Shown piece after piece: positions 1-6,014 of a DNA stretch of 9,400 nucleotides. Where the stretch lies: NCBI GenBank assembly GCA_030637775.1, contig DAOWFY010000075.1:1-9400 (forward strand), in the 5' to 3' direction. Both the position numbers and the translations under genes were made by a program. The stretch is from a bacterium (GTDB lineage Bacteria; Ratteibacteria; UBA8468). Within the stretch, counting starts at the first letter, position 1. Every line of letters begins with the position of its first letter. A model generated the notes under the pieces. The model searched no databases. It was not told where the DNA came from and saw nothing but the letters and a program-made list of their open reading frames with translations.

Positions 1-1
1 A

Positions 2-1150
2 GCGGTTGGGATTAGCACGAAGAATTGTGCAAAGACAATTGAAAATGTAGTTAGAGTGGTTGACGAGGGATTGAAAAAATATTTTCCCGATAAGGAGGGC
101 TTAATTATTGTCTCCGATGGATTCTCAACAGATAAAACCAGGGATATTGCCGAAGGAATCAAGACAGAAAGTGAAAAGATAGTAAAGCAACAGGAAGGTT
201 CATTAGGTAAAGGGAATGGGGTAAAAACCATTTTTTCATTGAGTAAGGAAAACCAAGCGGAGGCGATTGCTTTAGTGGATGGGGATCTTACCAGTATTAA
301 GCCTGAGTGGATTAAGAGATTGCTTCTTCCTGTCTTAGAAGGAAATGACCTTGTTGTTCCCTTTTACCTGAGAGACAGGTATGATGGGGTGATTACCAAC
401 CAGATTGCTTTTCCTTTGACCAAGACCCTTTACGGGGTGAATATCAGACAGCCAATTGGAGGGGAATATGGGCTTTCCTCCCGCTATAGCCAGATCGCGC
501 TTTCCCATAAACTTTTCCCGGCAAAATTCGGTATTGACATCTTCTTAACCACAGTTGCCTGCTGCGAGGGAATGAAGATCGTGGAATCTGTATTAGGAAT
601 AAAGGAGCATGAGTCGACTAAAGAATATGAGGATCCGGAGAAACTCCTCGTTCCGATGTTCTATCAGGTTGTCGGCAGAATTTTTGAGTTGATTAGCTAC
701 TATAAAGAACATATTAAAAAGGTAAGAGGGATGAGAGAAATCGAAAGGATTGGTGTGATTCCTTCTGTAGCCCCGGCTCGGATCCCGGTGGATAAAGAGG
801 TGCTTTTGACTAAATTCAAGGCAAAATATGAGGAGTTCATTCAGGGAAAGAAGGAAGCAGAGTTTTTGGAGGAATTGCTTCCTTCCTTTGAGAAAATAGA
901 CAAGGAAAAGATAGAGAATTTTTCCTTACCTCTTGATCTCTGGGTGAAAGCGGTATATTATTCTATCAACGCTTTCCTTAAAGGAGAAGAAGTGATGAAT
1001 ATCCTGCGTGCTCTCTGGCAGGGCAGATTTATTGCTCTGGTAAAGGAGACCGAAAAAATGGATAACCAGGAGGCAGAAGATTATATCCAGAAACAGGTGG
1101 ACATATTTGCAAAATATAAATATTTGCTGCGAAAGTCTCAAGAAAGTTAA
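2..1150 (+). CDS. Glucosyl-/mannosyl-3-phosphoglycerate synthase-like glycosyltransferase (GT81 type), 5' partial
   Basis: The frame is open from base 2, so the GTG at 56 is internal and the true start lies upstream; 382 residues are visible. The protein has a GT-A fold nucleotide-sugar transferase layout. The first residues (VGISTKNCAKTIENVV) are a GT2/GT81-type nucleotide-binding strand. Next come IVSDGFSTDKT near visible residue 36, GKGNG near 69, the metal-binding VDGD near 92-95, and QPIGGEYG near 151, a hallmark of glucosyl-3-phosphoglycerate synthases and their mannosyl relatives. Such enzymes transfer a sugar from an NDP-sugar to 3-phosphoglycerate, the first step to glucosylglycerate or mannosylglycerate, cytoplasmic compatible solutes. 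The C-terminal ~180 residues are helical and charged. A sugar nucleotidyltransferase and a GT4 enzyme follow, fitting this pathway. The family call is good; donor and acceptor are inferred and other GT2 roles are possible. Confidence 0.8.
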   Translation, partial: AVGISTKNCAKTIENVVRVVDEGLKKYFPDKEGLIIVSDGFSTDKTRDIAEGIKTESEKIVKQQEGSLGKGNGVKTIFSLSKENQAEAIALVDGDLTSIKPEWIKRLLLPVLEGNDLVVPFYLRDRYDGVITNQIAFPLTKTLYGVNIRQPIGGEYGLSSRYSQIALSHKLFPAKFGIDIFLTTVACCEGMKIVESVLGIKEHESTKEYEDPEKLLVPMFYQVVGRIFELISYYKEHIKKVRGMREIERIGVIPSVAPARIPVDKEVLLTKFKAKYEEFIQGKKEAEFLEELLPSFEKIDKEKIENFSLPLDLWVKAVYYSINAFLKGEEVMNILRALWQGRFIALVKETEKMDNQEAEDYIQKQVDIFAKYKYLLRKSQES

Positions 1151-1174
1151 TCTACTAGCACATCCCTACTAAGA

Positions 1175-1183
1175 TAGTATAAT
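1175..1183 (+). promoter_or_regulatory. Probable promoter -10 element (TAGTATAAT)
   Basis: A perfect TATAAT (1178-1183) lies in the 57-bp gap between the GT81-like gene and the nucleotidyltransferase, giving a short leader of about 18 nt. No good -35 box is visible at the expected distance. The same nine bases TAGTATAAT recur at three other promoters in the window. The nucleotidyltransferase and GT4 genes can therefore be transcribed separately from the gene upstream. Confidence 0.55.
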
Positions 1184-1207
1184 TAGTAAATAGCGGAATT
1201 TGTTAAA

Positions 1208-2137
1208 ATGAAAACAATAATTTTGGCCGGAGGATATGGCACTAGACTGCAACCAATAACTGCGGAAAGACCAAAATCCTTGCTCCCGGTGGCAGGGAAA
1301 CCAATTATTGAGTATATCTTATCCGCCACTGAATCTTTGGCGGGTGCGCCACCCTTCATTTCGACAAATAAAAGATTCCTTTCCGCTTTCAGAAAGTGGC
1401 AAAGGAATAGTCCTTTTTCTGTAAAGATTATCACCGAACCAACAATGTCAGAAAGCGAGAAATTGGGCACAGTTGGATCTTTAAATTTCCTGGTAAGAAA
1501 AAAGAGAATAAGAGATGATCTCCTGGTCATTGCCGGAGACAATATCTTTGAGTTCGATTTAAAGGATTTCGTCAACTCCTTTCAGGATAAATTCCTTATT
1601 GCTATCTACGATATTAAGGATAAGGAAAAGATTAAAAGGAAGTATGGCAATGTGGAGATCGATGAAAAAGGAAGAATCATCGATTTCATTGAAAAACCTT
1701 CTTCTCCTAAAACAACTTTGGTTAGCACCGCCTGTTATATCTTTCCAAAAAGAGTATTGGACACAATACCGGAATTTTTAAGTCAGACGGAAAAAGGGAA
1801 GGATGCGATGGGATATTTCTGCAGTTGGCTGCTAAAGGAGAAAAAAATTCCTATCCAGAGTTTTGTCTTTAAAGATGCTTGGTTTGATATCGGAAGCAGA
1901 GTTTCCTATTTAGCCGCGAATAGATACTACCTGAAAGGAGAAAGCTATTCAGGCAAAAAGAGTGAAATTATCAACTCAAAGGTAACCGATAGCATCATTT
2001 TTGATGAGGTGGTATTACAGAACTGCGAGATTACCTCCTGCGTTATTGACGATTATTGCCGCATTTCCAACCTAAAGTTAAAAGAATGCCTTATTGGTAA
2101 AGGCACCATTATCAAAGGGATTCCAGGTATCCGATGA
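1208..2137 (+). CDS. Sugar-nucleotide pyrophosphorylase (NDP-sugar synthase)
   Basis: This 309-residue protein would make an NDP-sugar from a sugar 1-phosphate and an NTP. Residues 6-31 carry the signature of the RmlA/GlmU/GMP nucleotidyltransferase family (LAGGYGTRL, then PKSLLPVAGKP). LGTVGSL at 86-92 contacts the base, AGD at 109-111 supplies a metal-binding Asp, FIEKP at 160-164 and WFDIGS at 225-230 line the sugar site. From about 250 to the end there are imperfect hexapeptide-type strands (SKVTDSIIF, CEITSCVI), so a short left-handed beta-helix tail is likely. The start is the first ATG after the promoter; no strong Shine-Dalgarno is seen. The stop overlaps the next gene as ATGA, so translational coupling is likely. 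It probably supplies the donor for the flanking glycosyltransferases. Which base and sugar it uses (dTTP, UTP or GTP; glucose or mannose) cannot be decided. Confidence 0.88.
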   Translation: MKTIILAGGYGTRLQPITAERPKSLLPVAGKPIIEYILSATESLAGAPPFISTNKRFLSAFRKWQRNSPFSVKIITEPTMSESEKLGTVGSLNFLVRKKRIRDDLLVIAGDNIFEFDLKDFVNSFQDKFLIAIYDIKDKEKIKRKYGNVEIDEKGRIIDFIEKPSSPKTTLVSTACYIFPKRVLDTIPEFLSQTEKGKDAMGYFCSWLLKEKKIPIQSFVFKDAWFDIGSRVSYLAANRYYLKGESYSGKKSEIINSKVTDSIIFDEVVLQNCEITSCVIDDYCRISNLKLKECLIGKGTIIKGIPGIR

Positions 2138-3387
2138 AACCAGGAATTGCTTTTATTCATTACAGTTGCCCGCCGGTGGTTGGTGGCGTGGAGTTTGTCC
2201 TGGAAAGCCAGAGCAAGCTATTTGCGAATAATGGATACAAGGTGAAGGTTATTGTCGGCAAGGGAGAGAAATTCGCTCCGGATATAGAAATAACGCTTAT
2301 TCCGGAGATTGATTCTACCCATCCTTTAAATCGGAAGGTAAATGAAGAAATAAAGAAAGGAGACTTTAAGGAATTCTATCGGTTAAGGGAGAAAATAGGA
2401 AGATCTTTAAAAAAAGAATTGAAGAATTGCAATATCGTGATCTGCCACAATATTCTCTCTATGCCATTTAATCTTGCCTTGATGGCTGCTTTACACCAGC
2501 TTATTCCCCGATTAAAGAAAAGATTTATTGCCTGGGTCCACGATTCACCTTTAATTGACCCTACCTACAGGGATTATATTGAGTCTGTCCCGATGGAAAA
2601 ATATCCCTGGAATCTTCTCACAAAACCTTTGAAGTCGATAGAATATGTTACCATCTCAAAACTGCGGCAAGGTCAGCTTGCTGAGATCTGGGGTTTAAAA
2701 AAGAAAAGGATTAAGGTCATTCCTAATGGTGTGGATATCGCCAAATTTCTCAATCTTTCCCCACAAGCGGTTCATCTCTTCCAGGGGTTAAAATTGGGGG
2801 ATGGTTTAACCATTCTTTTTCCCGCCAGGGTCATTAAACGCAAGAATATTGAGTTAGCAATTAGAATCATTAAGAGTCTTTCGGAAAAAGGGGTAAATCC
2901 TAAACTAATTATCACCGGACCTCCCGACCCCCATATTAAAAAAGGAAAAGATTATTTTACTTTTCTTAAAAATCTTGTCAAAAAATTGTCCTTAAAGAAG
3001 GAGGTTATTTTTCTTTATGATGTCGTTGACCCTTTTACTAAAAAGCGATTGAAGGTGGGATTGAAACTTCTGCGGGATCTCTATCTCCTTTCTGACCTAC
3101 TTCTGGTTACCAGTTATCAGGAAGGATTTGGCATTCCCATCCTGGAGGCGGGATTGGTAAAAAGACCTATCTTTACGTCAGATATTGCTCCCTTACCCGA
3201 GGTAGGAGGCAGGGAAGTCAACTACTTTAGCCTAAAGGAGAACCCTAAAGAAATTGCCAGGCGGATCATCAAGTTCTCTACCTCTGATCAAGCGTCTCTT
3301 CTCTTCAAAAAGATTGTCACCCAATACAGTTGGGAGAAAATCTTTAAGGAAAGGATAGAACCTTTAGTCCTCGGAGAAAAAGATTGA
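2134..3387 (+). CDS. GT4-family glycosyltransferase
   Basis: A 417-residue GT-B fold glycosyltransferase. The N-terminal domain shows the acceptor-side glycine loop PPVVGGVE (13-20) and AWVHDSP (133-139). The linker carries VIPNGVD (195-201), very typical of GT4. The donor domain has FPARVIKRKNIE (229-240) with the phosphate-binding R/K pair, ITGPPDP, and the EX7E motif in EGFGIPILE (E330 and E338). It begins inside the stop codon of the nucleotidyltransferase (ATGA), with only a weak AGG upstream. Next to a GT81-like gene, a plausible role is adding a second sugar to glucosyl-(3-phospho)glycerate, as the GT4 enzyme MggA does for mannosylglucosylglycerate. That is inference; a lipid or surface-glycan transferase is also possible. 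Its last 44 bp overlap the 3' end of the opposing membrane-protein gene. Confidence 0.87.
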   Translation: MKPGIAFIHYSCPPVVGGVEFVLESQSKLFANNGYKVKVIVGKGEKFAPDIEITLIPEIDSTHPLNRKVNEEIKKGDFKEFYRLREKIGRSLKKELKNCNIVICHNILSMPFNLALMAALHQLIPRLKKRFIAWVHDSPLIDPTYRDYIESVPMEKYPWNLLTKPLKSIEYVTISKLRQGQLAEIWGLKKKRIKVIPNGVDIAKFLNLSPQAVHLFQGLKLGDGLTILFPARVIKRKNIELAIRIIKSLSEKGVNPKLIITGPPDPHIKKGKDYFTFLKNLVKKLSLKKEVIFLYDVVDPFTKKRLKVGLKLLRDLYLLSDLLLVTSYQEGFGIPILEAGLVKRPIFTSDIAPLPEVGGREVNYFSLKENPKEIARRIIKFSTSDQASLLFKKIVTQYSWEKIFKERIEPLVLGEKD

Positions 3388-4000
3388 TACCAAAGATGAT
3401 CAGGATAGCCCCGCAAAGGTAGCGAAAGATCTTAAGAGCTTTAGGTGACCTTATTAACTTAGAGGGAAGGGCAGAGGCGAGGGTTCCTAAAAGCAATAAG
3501 GGGGAGAAAAAGGTCCCGATTCCAAAGGAGAAAGCATACAATAGCCCTTCAAAGGCGTTTTTTGCGATGCAGCCAATATAGGTAAAAATGGCAATGAGGG
3601 GAGCACAGGGGGAAAGTCCGATGAGAAGACCCAGCAGGAGAATGCTTCTGCTGCTCTTTTTCTCAAGATGATGTTTTAAGATCCGGCAGAGAGGTTTTTG
3701 AGAACTTCTGAAAAAAATCTCCATTCCGATAATAATTATAAAGATTGCGGTTAAAAAATAGATTACTTGCGAAGAGAAAAAATGGTCGATGGTGCGGAAG
3801 GTGATCGTTATTAAAAGACCCAGAAGGGCTACCGCTAAAAGTCTGGCTAAAGAAAAGATAACGGTTATCTTCAGACCGCTCTGCCAGTTGGTTTTGGTTC
3901 CAGCAATATAGGGCAGGATGATGGGACCGCAAAAGAGAAGGCAGGGTCCCCAGCCCATAAGAAGACCGGCCATCAACAGCTTGGTTAAATCCGCAGCCAT
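3344..4000 (-). CDS. CcdA/DsbD- or TauE/SafE-like integral membrane protein
   Basis: A 218-residue hydrophobic protein with about six membrane segments (roughly 5-32, 42-68, 77-97, 118-142, 148-176 and 189-209). It has two related halves, each opening with a proline-cysteine motif: MGWGPCLLFCGP (C20, C24) and LIGLSPCAPL (C132). A cysteine in the first helix of each half is how CcdA/DsbD-type proteins pass reducing equivalents across the membrane; the DsbD_2 / 'sulfite exporter TauE/SafE' annotations share this layout. A thiol-reductant or metal/sulfur-related transport role is inferred. The start ATG shares one base with the stop of the upstream URO-D remnant (TAATG) and has an AGGAAG Shine-Dalgarno, so it is probably cotranscribed and coupled. 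Its 3' end overlaps the GT4 gene by 44 bp with no room for a terminator between them. Confidence 0.75.
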   Translation of the reverse strand: MAADLTKLLMAGLLMGWGPCLLFCGPIILPYIAGTKTNWQSGLKITVIFSLARLLAVALLGLLITITFRTIDHFFSSQVIYFLTAIFIIIIGMEIFFRSSQKPLCRILKHHLEKKSSRSILLLGLLIGLSPCAPLIAIFTYIGCIAKNAFEGLLYAFSFGIGTFFSPLLLLGTLASALPSKLIRSPKALKIFRYLCGAILIIFGINLFLRGLKVLSFP

Positions 4001-4538
4001 TATTTTCTTCCTGCCTCGTACATCGCAATGATATTCTCTGTGGGGATATCTGGCTGCAGATTATGACTGGGAGCCAAGATAAAGCCCCCATCCTTTCCCA
4101 AGGTTTCGATGCGCGATTTCACTTCCTTCTTCACCTCTTCTGCCGTACCTACGGGCAAGGTCTTCTGGACATCGATGGAACCATGAAAGCAAATATCCTT
4201 GCCGAATTCCCTCTTTAATTCTTCTGGCGCCATTCCTTTTGCTCTGGTTTGAATCAGATTTAGAATATCAAGACCAATCTCAATAAAGTCCGGGATAAAT
4301 TCCCTGATAGTCAAAAGGCTCTATCTCGGGCCAGGGGTGGTTCTCTATTTTCTGCGTTCTTTACCTCTGCCAATGGCGATTCAACTACCTCTAAGTAACT
4401 ACCTTTCCTCCAAGCGATCTTTCTTCTCTTCACTCCCCAGATATCTTTATAGGTTCCATCCGGCAACTTTTGCTGACGATCAGGTTCTTTATGGCTTAAA
4501 GAAAAAAGGATTCTTTCCTTGGAATTTTTTTCTTCCAT
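4000..4538 (-). pseudogene. Degraded uroporphyrinogen decarboxylase/methyltransferase-family (URO-D) gene
   Basis: Only the ends of a gene normally encoding about 340-400 residues remain. From ATG at 4538 the first piece reads NSKERILFSLSHKEPDR, the usual N-terminus of URO-D-like methyltransferases. It jumps directly to LPDGTYKDIWGVKRRK, which in intact relatives lies several dozen residues later. After VKNAEN the frame is lost: it ends at TGA 4313-4311, while the next frame continues the expected sequence (ENHPWPEIEPFDY). A third frame starting near 4314 then gives the C-terminus IREFIPDFIEIGLDIL...FHGSIDVQKTLP...ILAPSHNLQPDIP, ending at 4000. So two internal deletions and about one frameshift have removed the barrel core. 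The relatives are corrinoid-linked methyltransferases or URO-D itself; the original substrate is unknown. The C-terminal piece (about 104 codons from TTG 4314) might still be translated and couple to the membrane-protein gene. Confidence 0.85.
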
Positions 4539-4547
4539 TTAAATTTG

Positions 4548-4576
4548 ATTATACTACAAAGAGGAAAAAATGGAAA
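4548..4576 (-). promoter_or_regulatory. Minus-strand promoter, apparently leaderless
   Basis: On the minus strand, TATAAT (4553-4548) lies 17 bp after TTTCCA (4576-4571, 4 of 6 matches to TTGACA). The -10 box is followed by just nine bases before the ATG at 4538, so transcription should begin at or within 1-3 nt of the start codon. No Shine-Dalgarno is present. It serves the URO-D remnant and, by cotranscription, the downstream membrane-protein gene. Confidence 0.6.
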
Positions 4577-4599
4577 AATAAAGAATAATATGGTAAAAT
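4571..4599 (+). promoter_or_regulatory. Plus-strand promoter of the small Trp-rich protein gene
   Basis: TGGAAA (4571-4576, 4 of 6 matches to TTGACA) is followed after 17 bp by an extended -10, TGGTAAAAT (TAAAAT at 4594-4599). Start of transcription near 4606 would give a leader of about 108 nt that includes a 9-nt direct repeat and possible hairpins. The -35 hexamer occupies the same bases as that of the divergent promoter. Confidence 0.45.
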
Positions 4600-4603
4600 G
4601 CTT

Positions 4604-4625
4604 AATTAACAAAATTAACAAAATT
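4604..4625 (+). repeat. Short tandem repeat AATTAACAA (2.4 copies)
   Basis: AATTAACAA occurs at 4604-4612 and 4613-4621, then AATT at 4622-4625, right at the predicted transcription start of the small-protein gene. Just downstream, TTGTAG (4624-4629) can pair with CTACAA (4642-4647). Slippage or a binding site are both possible; no function is shown. Confidence 0.5.
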
Positions 4626-4713
4626 GTAGTTGCTCAATTTGCTACAAGCTTAAGCTGAAAGACTAATTACGCATATTCCTACTGAAGTGAGCGAATAGGA
4701 AAGGAGCGGAATT

Positions 4714-4983
4714 ATGAGTGAGGAAAAAGAGGAAAGGGTCGAGAAGATTCCTGTAACTTCTCCCTTAAAGGTAATTGACTACCGCACCCTCTCCAAGGGT
4801 TTCGGCTGGTGGTCGGCAGCGGTCTTGGTAGAATCCTGGGGAAGGAAGCAGATCGTCTTTTATCTCTGGCAGAGAAAAAAGAAGGGTTGGGCCAGGAAGC
4901 AGAAGTTTGCTATCCGCGATGCCCAGCAATGGGATAATTTGGTTGATGCAGCAAGTGATCTTTTGCCAAAATTAGAGAAATAG
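4714..4983 (+). CDS. Small Trp-rich basic protein of unknown function (possible PC4-like fold)
   Basis: An 89-residue soluble protein with a good Shine-Dalgarno (AGGAG about 7 bases before the ATG). The first ~12 residues are acidic and probably flexible. The rest is rich in aromatic and basic residues: six tryptophans (32, 33, 42, 52, 59, 73) and the run QRKKKGWARKQK at 53-64. There is no signal peptide or membrane segment. The order strand - strand - basic turn - strand (QKFAIRDAQQWDNL) - helix resembles the PC4/Sub1 single-strand DNA-binding fold, whose members have a W-containing helix after the last strand. That is pattern matching only. I do not recognise the family. Its 3' end overlaps the opposing antiporter gene by 12 bp. 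Confidence 0.7.
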   Translation: MSEEKEERVEKIPVTSPLKVIDYRTLSKGFGWWSAAVLVESWGRKQIVFYLWQRKKKGWARKQKFAIRDAQQWDNLVDAASDLLPKLEK

Positions 4984-5892
4984 AAAAAGAAGGTAGCTAC
5001 AATAGATTGAAAAAAGAACTATTCCTTCCCAGCGTTGGTATTTTTTCTTTGTATATCCGAAAACAATCATCAAAGACATTAAAAGAAGCATCATCGGCAG
5101 GATCAGAGATTTTGCTTGTGGTCCTATTAGTAAGGGAGAGATAAATGCGGAGGTCCCTACCACTAAAAGAATGTCAAAGATATTAGCTCCAATAATATTG
5201 GCGGCCGAAATCTCTATCTGACCTTTAAAAAGAGCGGTAAGGGAGGTAATCAGTTCTGGCAAGGAGGTACCTAAAGCAATTAGAGAGGCCGAAATTATCA
5301 ATTCCGGTATCCCTAAGGACGCCGCAATCTTTACCCCGGAGAAGACCAAAACTCTGCTTCCTCCCACCACCAAAGTCGCTCCCAAAATGAAGAAAAGAAG
5401 ATTTTTTACAAGAGGAAATTCCTTTTTTCTTTGATACTTTTCCTTCACCTTTTTGAAGGAAAACCAGAGATAGGCTACCAGGCAGGCAAGGAGAAGGAGA
5501 CCTCCTGACCTGCTGATCACTCCCAATCGAGACAAAAGATAGAGAAGAAATCCTGCGGCCAGCATCATCAGCCCTTGCTCTAAAAGAATTTCCCTCTTGA
5601 TCGCGATGGTAGAAAGGAGTACGCAAAATCCGAAGAGCCCGATATTGCAAACCACCGAGCCCGTCGCATTTCCTAATGCCATCTGAGGATGATTACTTAA
5701 GGCAGCAAAGGAGGAAACACACAGCTCCGGAGCCGTTGTGGCTAAGCTGACAATTGTTACCCCGATGAGGCCCTTGGAAATTCCTACCCCTTCGGCAATA
5801 GCAACAGCCGAACCTACGAACCAATCTGCACCTTTAAGAATGATAAAAACAGTGAGAGAAAAAATTATTATTTGAATGGTAAGATTCATCAC
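4972..5892 (-). CDS. Calcium/sodium antiporter-family (CaCA, YrbG-like) membrane protein
   Basis: A 306-residue cation/Ca2+ exchanger with about ten membrane helices and the duplicated alpha-repeats of the CaCA superfamily. The second repeat is canonical: ALGTSLPELITS (206-217), then SAANIIGANIFDILLVVG (229-246). The first repeat is slightly divergent: SLATTAPELCVSS (49-61) in place of GTSLPEL, then GNATGSVVCNIG (74-85). The ion-coordinating glutamates of both PE motifs are present (E56, E213). A charged loop (KKVKEKYQRKKE, ~147-158) separates the halves. It should exchange Ca2+ for Na+ or H+ across the cytoplasmic membrane. The start is either GTG at 5892 or the adjacent ATG at 5889; no Shine-Dalgarno is present and the promoter abuts the start. 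It is divergent from porA. Confidence 0.9.
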   Translation of the reverse strand: MMNLTIQIIIFSLTVFIILKGADWFVGSAVAIAEGVGISKGLIGVTIVSLATTAPELCVSSFAALSNHPQMALGNATGSVVCNIGLFGFCVLLSTIAIKREILLEQGLMMLAAGFLLYLLSRLGVISRSGGLLLLACLVAYLWFSFKKVKEKYQRKKEFPLVKNLLFFILGATLVVGGSRVLVFSGVKIAASLGIPELIISASLIALGTSLPELITSLTALFKGQIEISAANIIGANIFDILLVVGTSAFISPLLIGPQAKSLILPMMLLLMSLMIVFGYTKKKYQRWEGIVLFSIYCSYLLFLFL

Positions 5893-5898
5893 AGCAAA

Positions 5899-5907
5899 AC
5901 TATACCA
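5899..5907 (-). promoter_or_regulatory. Minus-strand extended -10 promoter of the antiporter gene, apparently leaderless
   Basis: On the minus strand TGGTATAGT (extended -10, TATAGT at 5904-5899) is followed by nine bases and then ATG 5889. A GTG at 5892-5890 falls exactly where transcription should begin. No -35 box or Shine-Dalgarno is convincing. The spacing from -10 to ATG is the same nine bases as at the URO-D remnant promoter. Confidence 0.45.
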
Positions 5908-5912
5908 TACTT

Positions 5913-5940
5913 TTGACTTTTATGAGAAATTTACTATAAT
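5913..5940 (+). promoter_or_regulatory. Strong sigma70-type promoter of porAB
   Basis: TTGACT (5913-5918), a 16-bp spacer, and a perfect TATAAT (5935-5940). Transcription should start near 5947, leaving a leader of about 68 nt that ends in GAGGAGG (6004-6010), a strong Shine-Dalgarno for porA. The promoter lies only 8 bp from the antiporter's minus-strand -10 box, so the two polymerase footprints overlap. Confidence 0.75.
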
Positions 5941-6014
5941 GTAAGAAGAAAATGAGAAACATATTTGATCGCAGTGACCATTAACTGAACTTTTAAAAAT
6001 ATTGAGGAGGAAAG

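Noticed and set aside
1183-1575. A 130-codon minus-strand frame inside the nucleotidyltransferase
   Set aside because: Antisense to a strongly conserved sugar nucleotidyltransferase domain; no motif and no ribosome binding site.
3663-4091. A 142-codon open frame on the minus strand overlapping the CcdA/TauE-like gene
   Set aside because: It is the out-of-frame shadow of the membrane-protein gene and the end of the URO-D remnant, with a composition unlike a folded protein and no family motif.
4337-4588. An 83-codon plus-strand open frame antisense to the URO-D remnant
   Set aside because: It lies opposite clearly recognisable URO-D-derived sequence, crosses both promoters of the divergent region, and has no Shine-Dalgarno or motif.
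4668-4701. Possible riboswitch or attenuator in the leader of the small-protein gene
   Set aside because: Only short stems can be drawn (for example TTCCTA with TAGGAA, 6 bp). No known riboswitch consensus or T-run terminator is recognisable.
5225-5650. A 141-codon minus-strand frame inside the antiporter gene
   Set aside because: Same-strand shadow in another frame of the CaCA protein; rich in Ser, Arg and Gly with no recognisable pattern.
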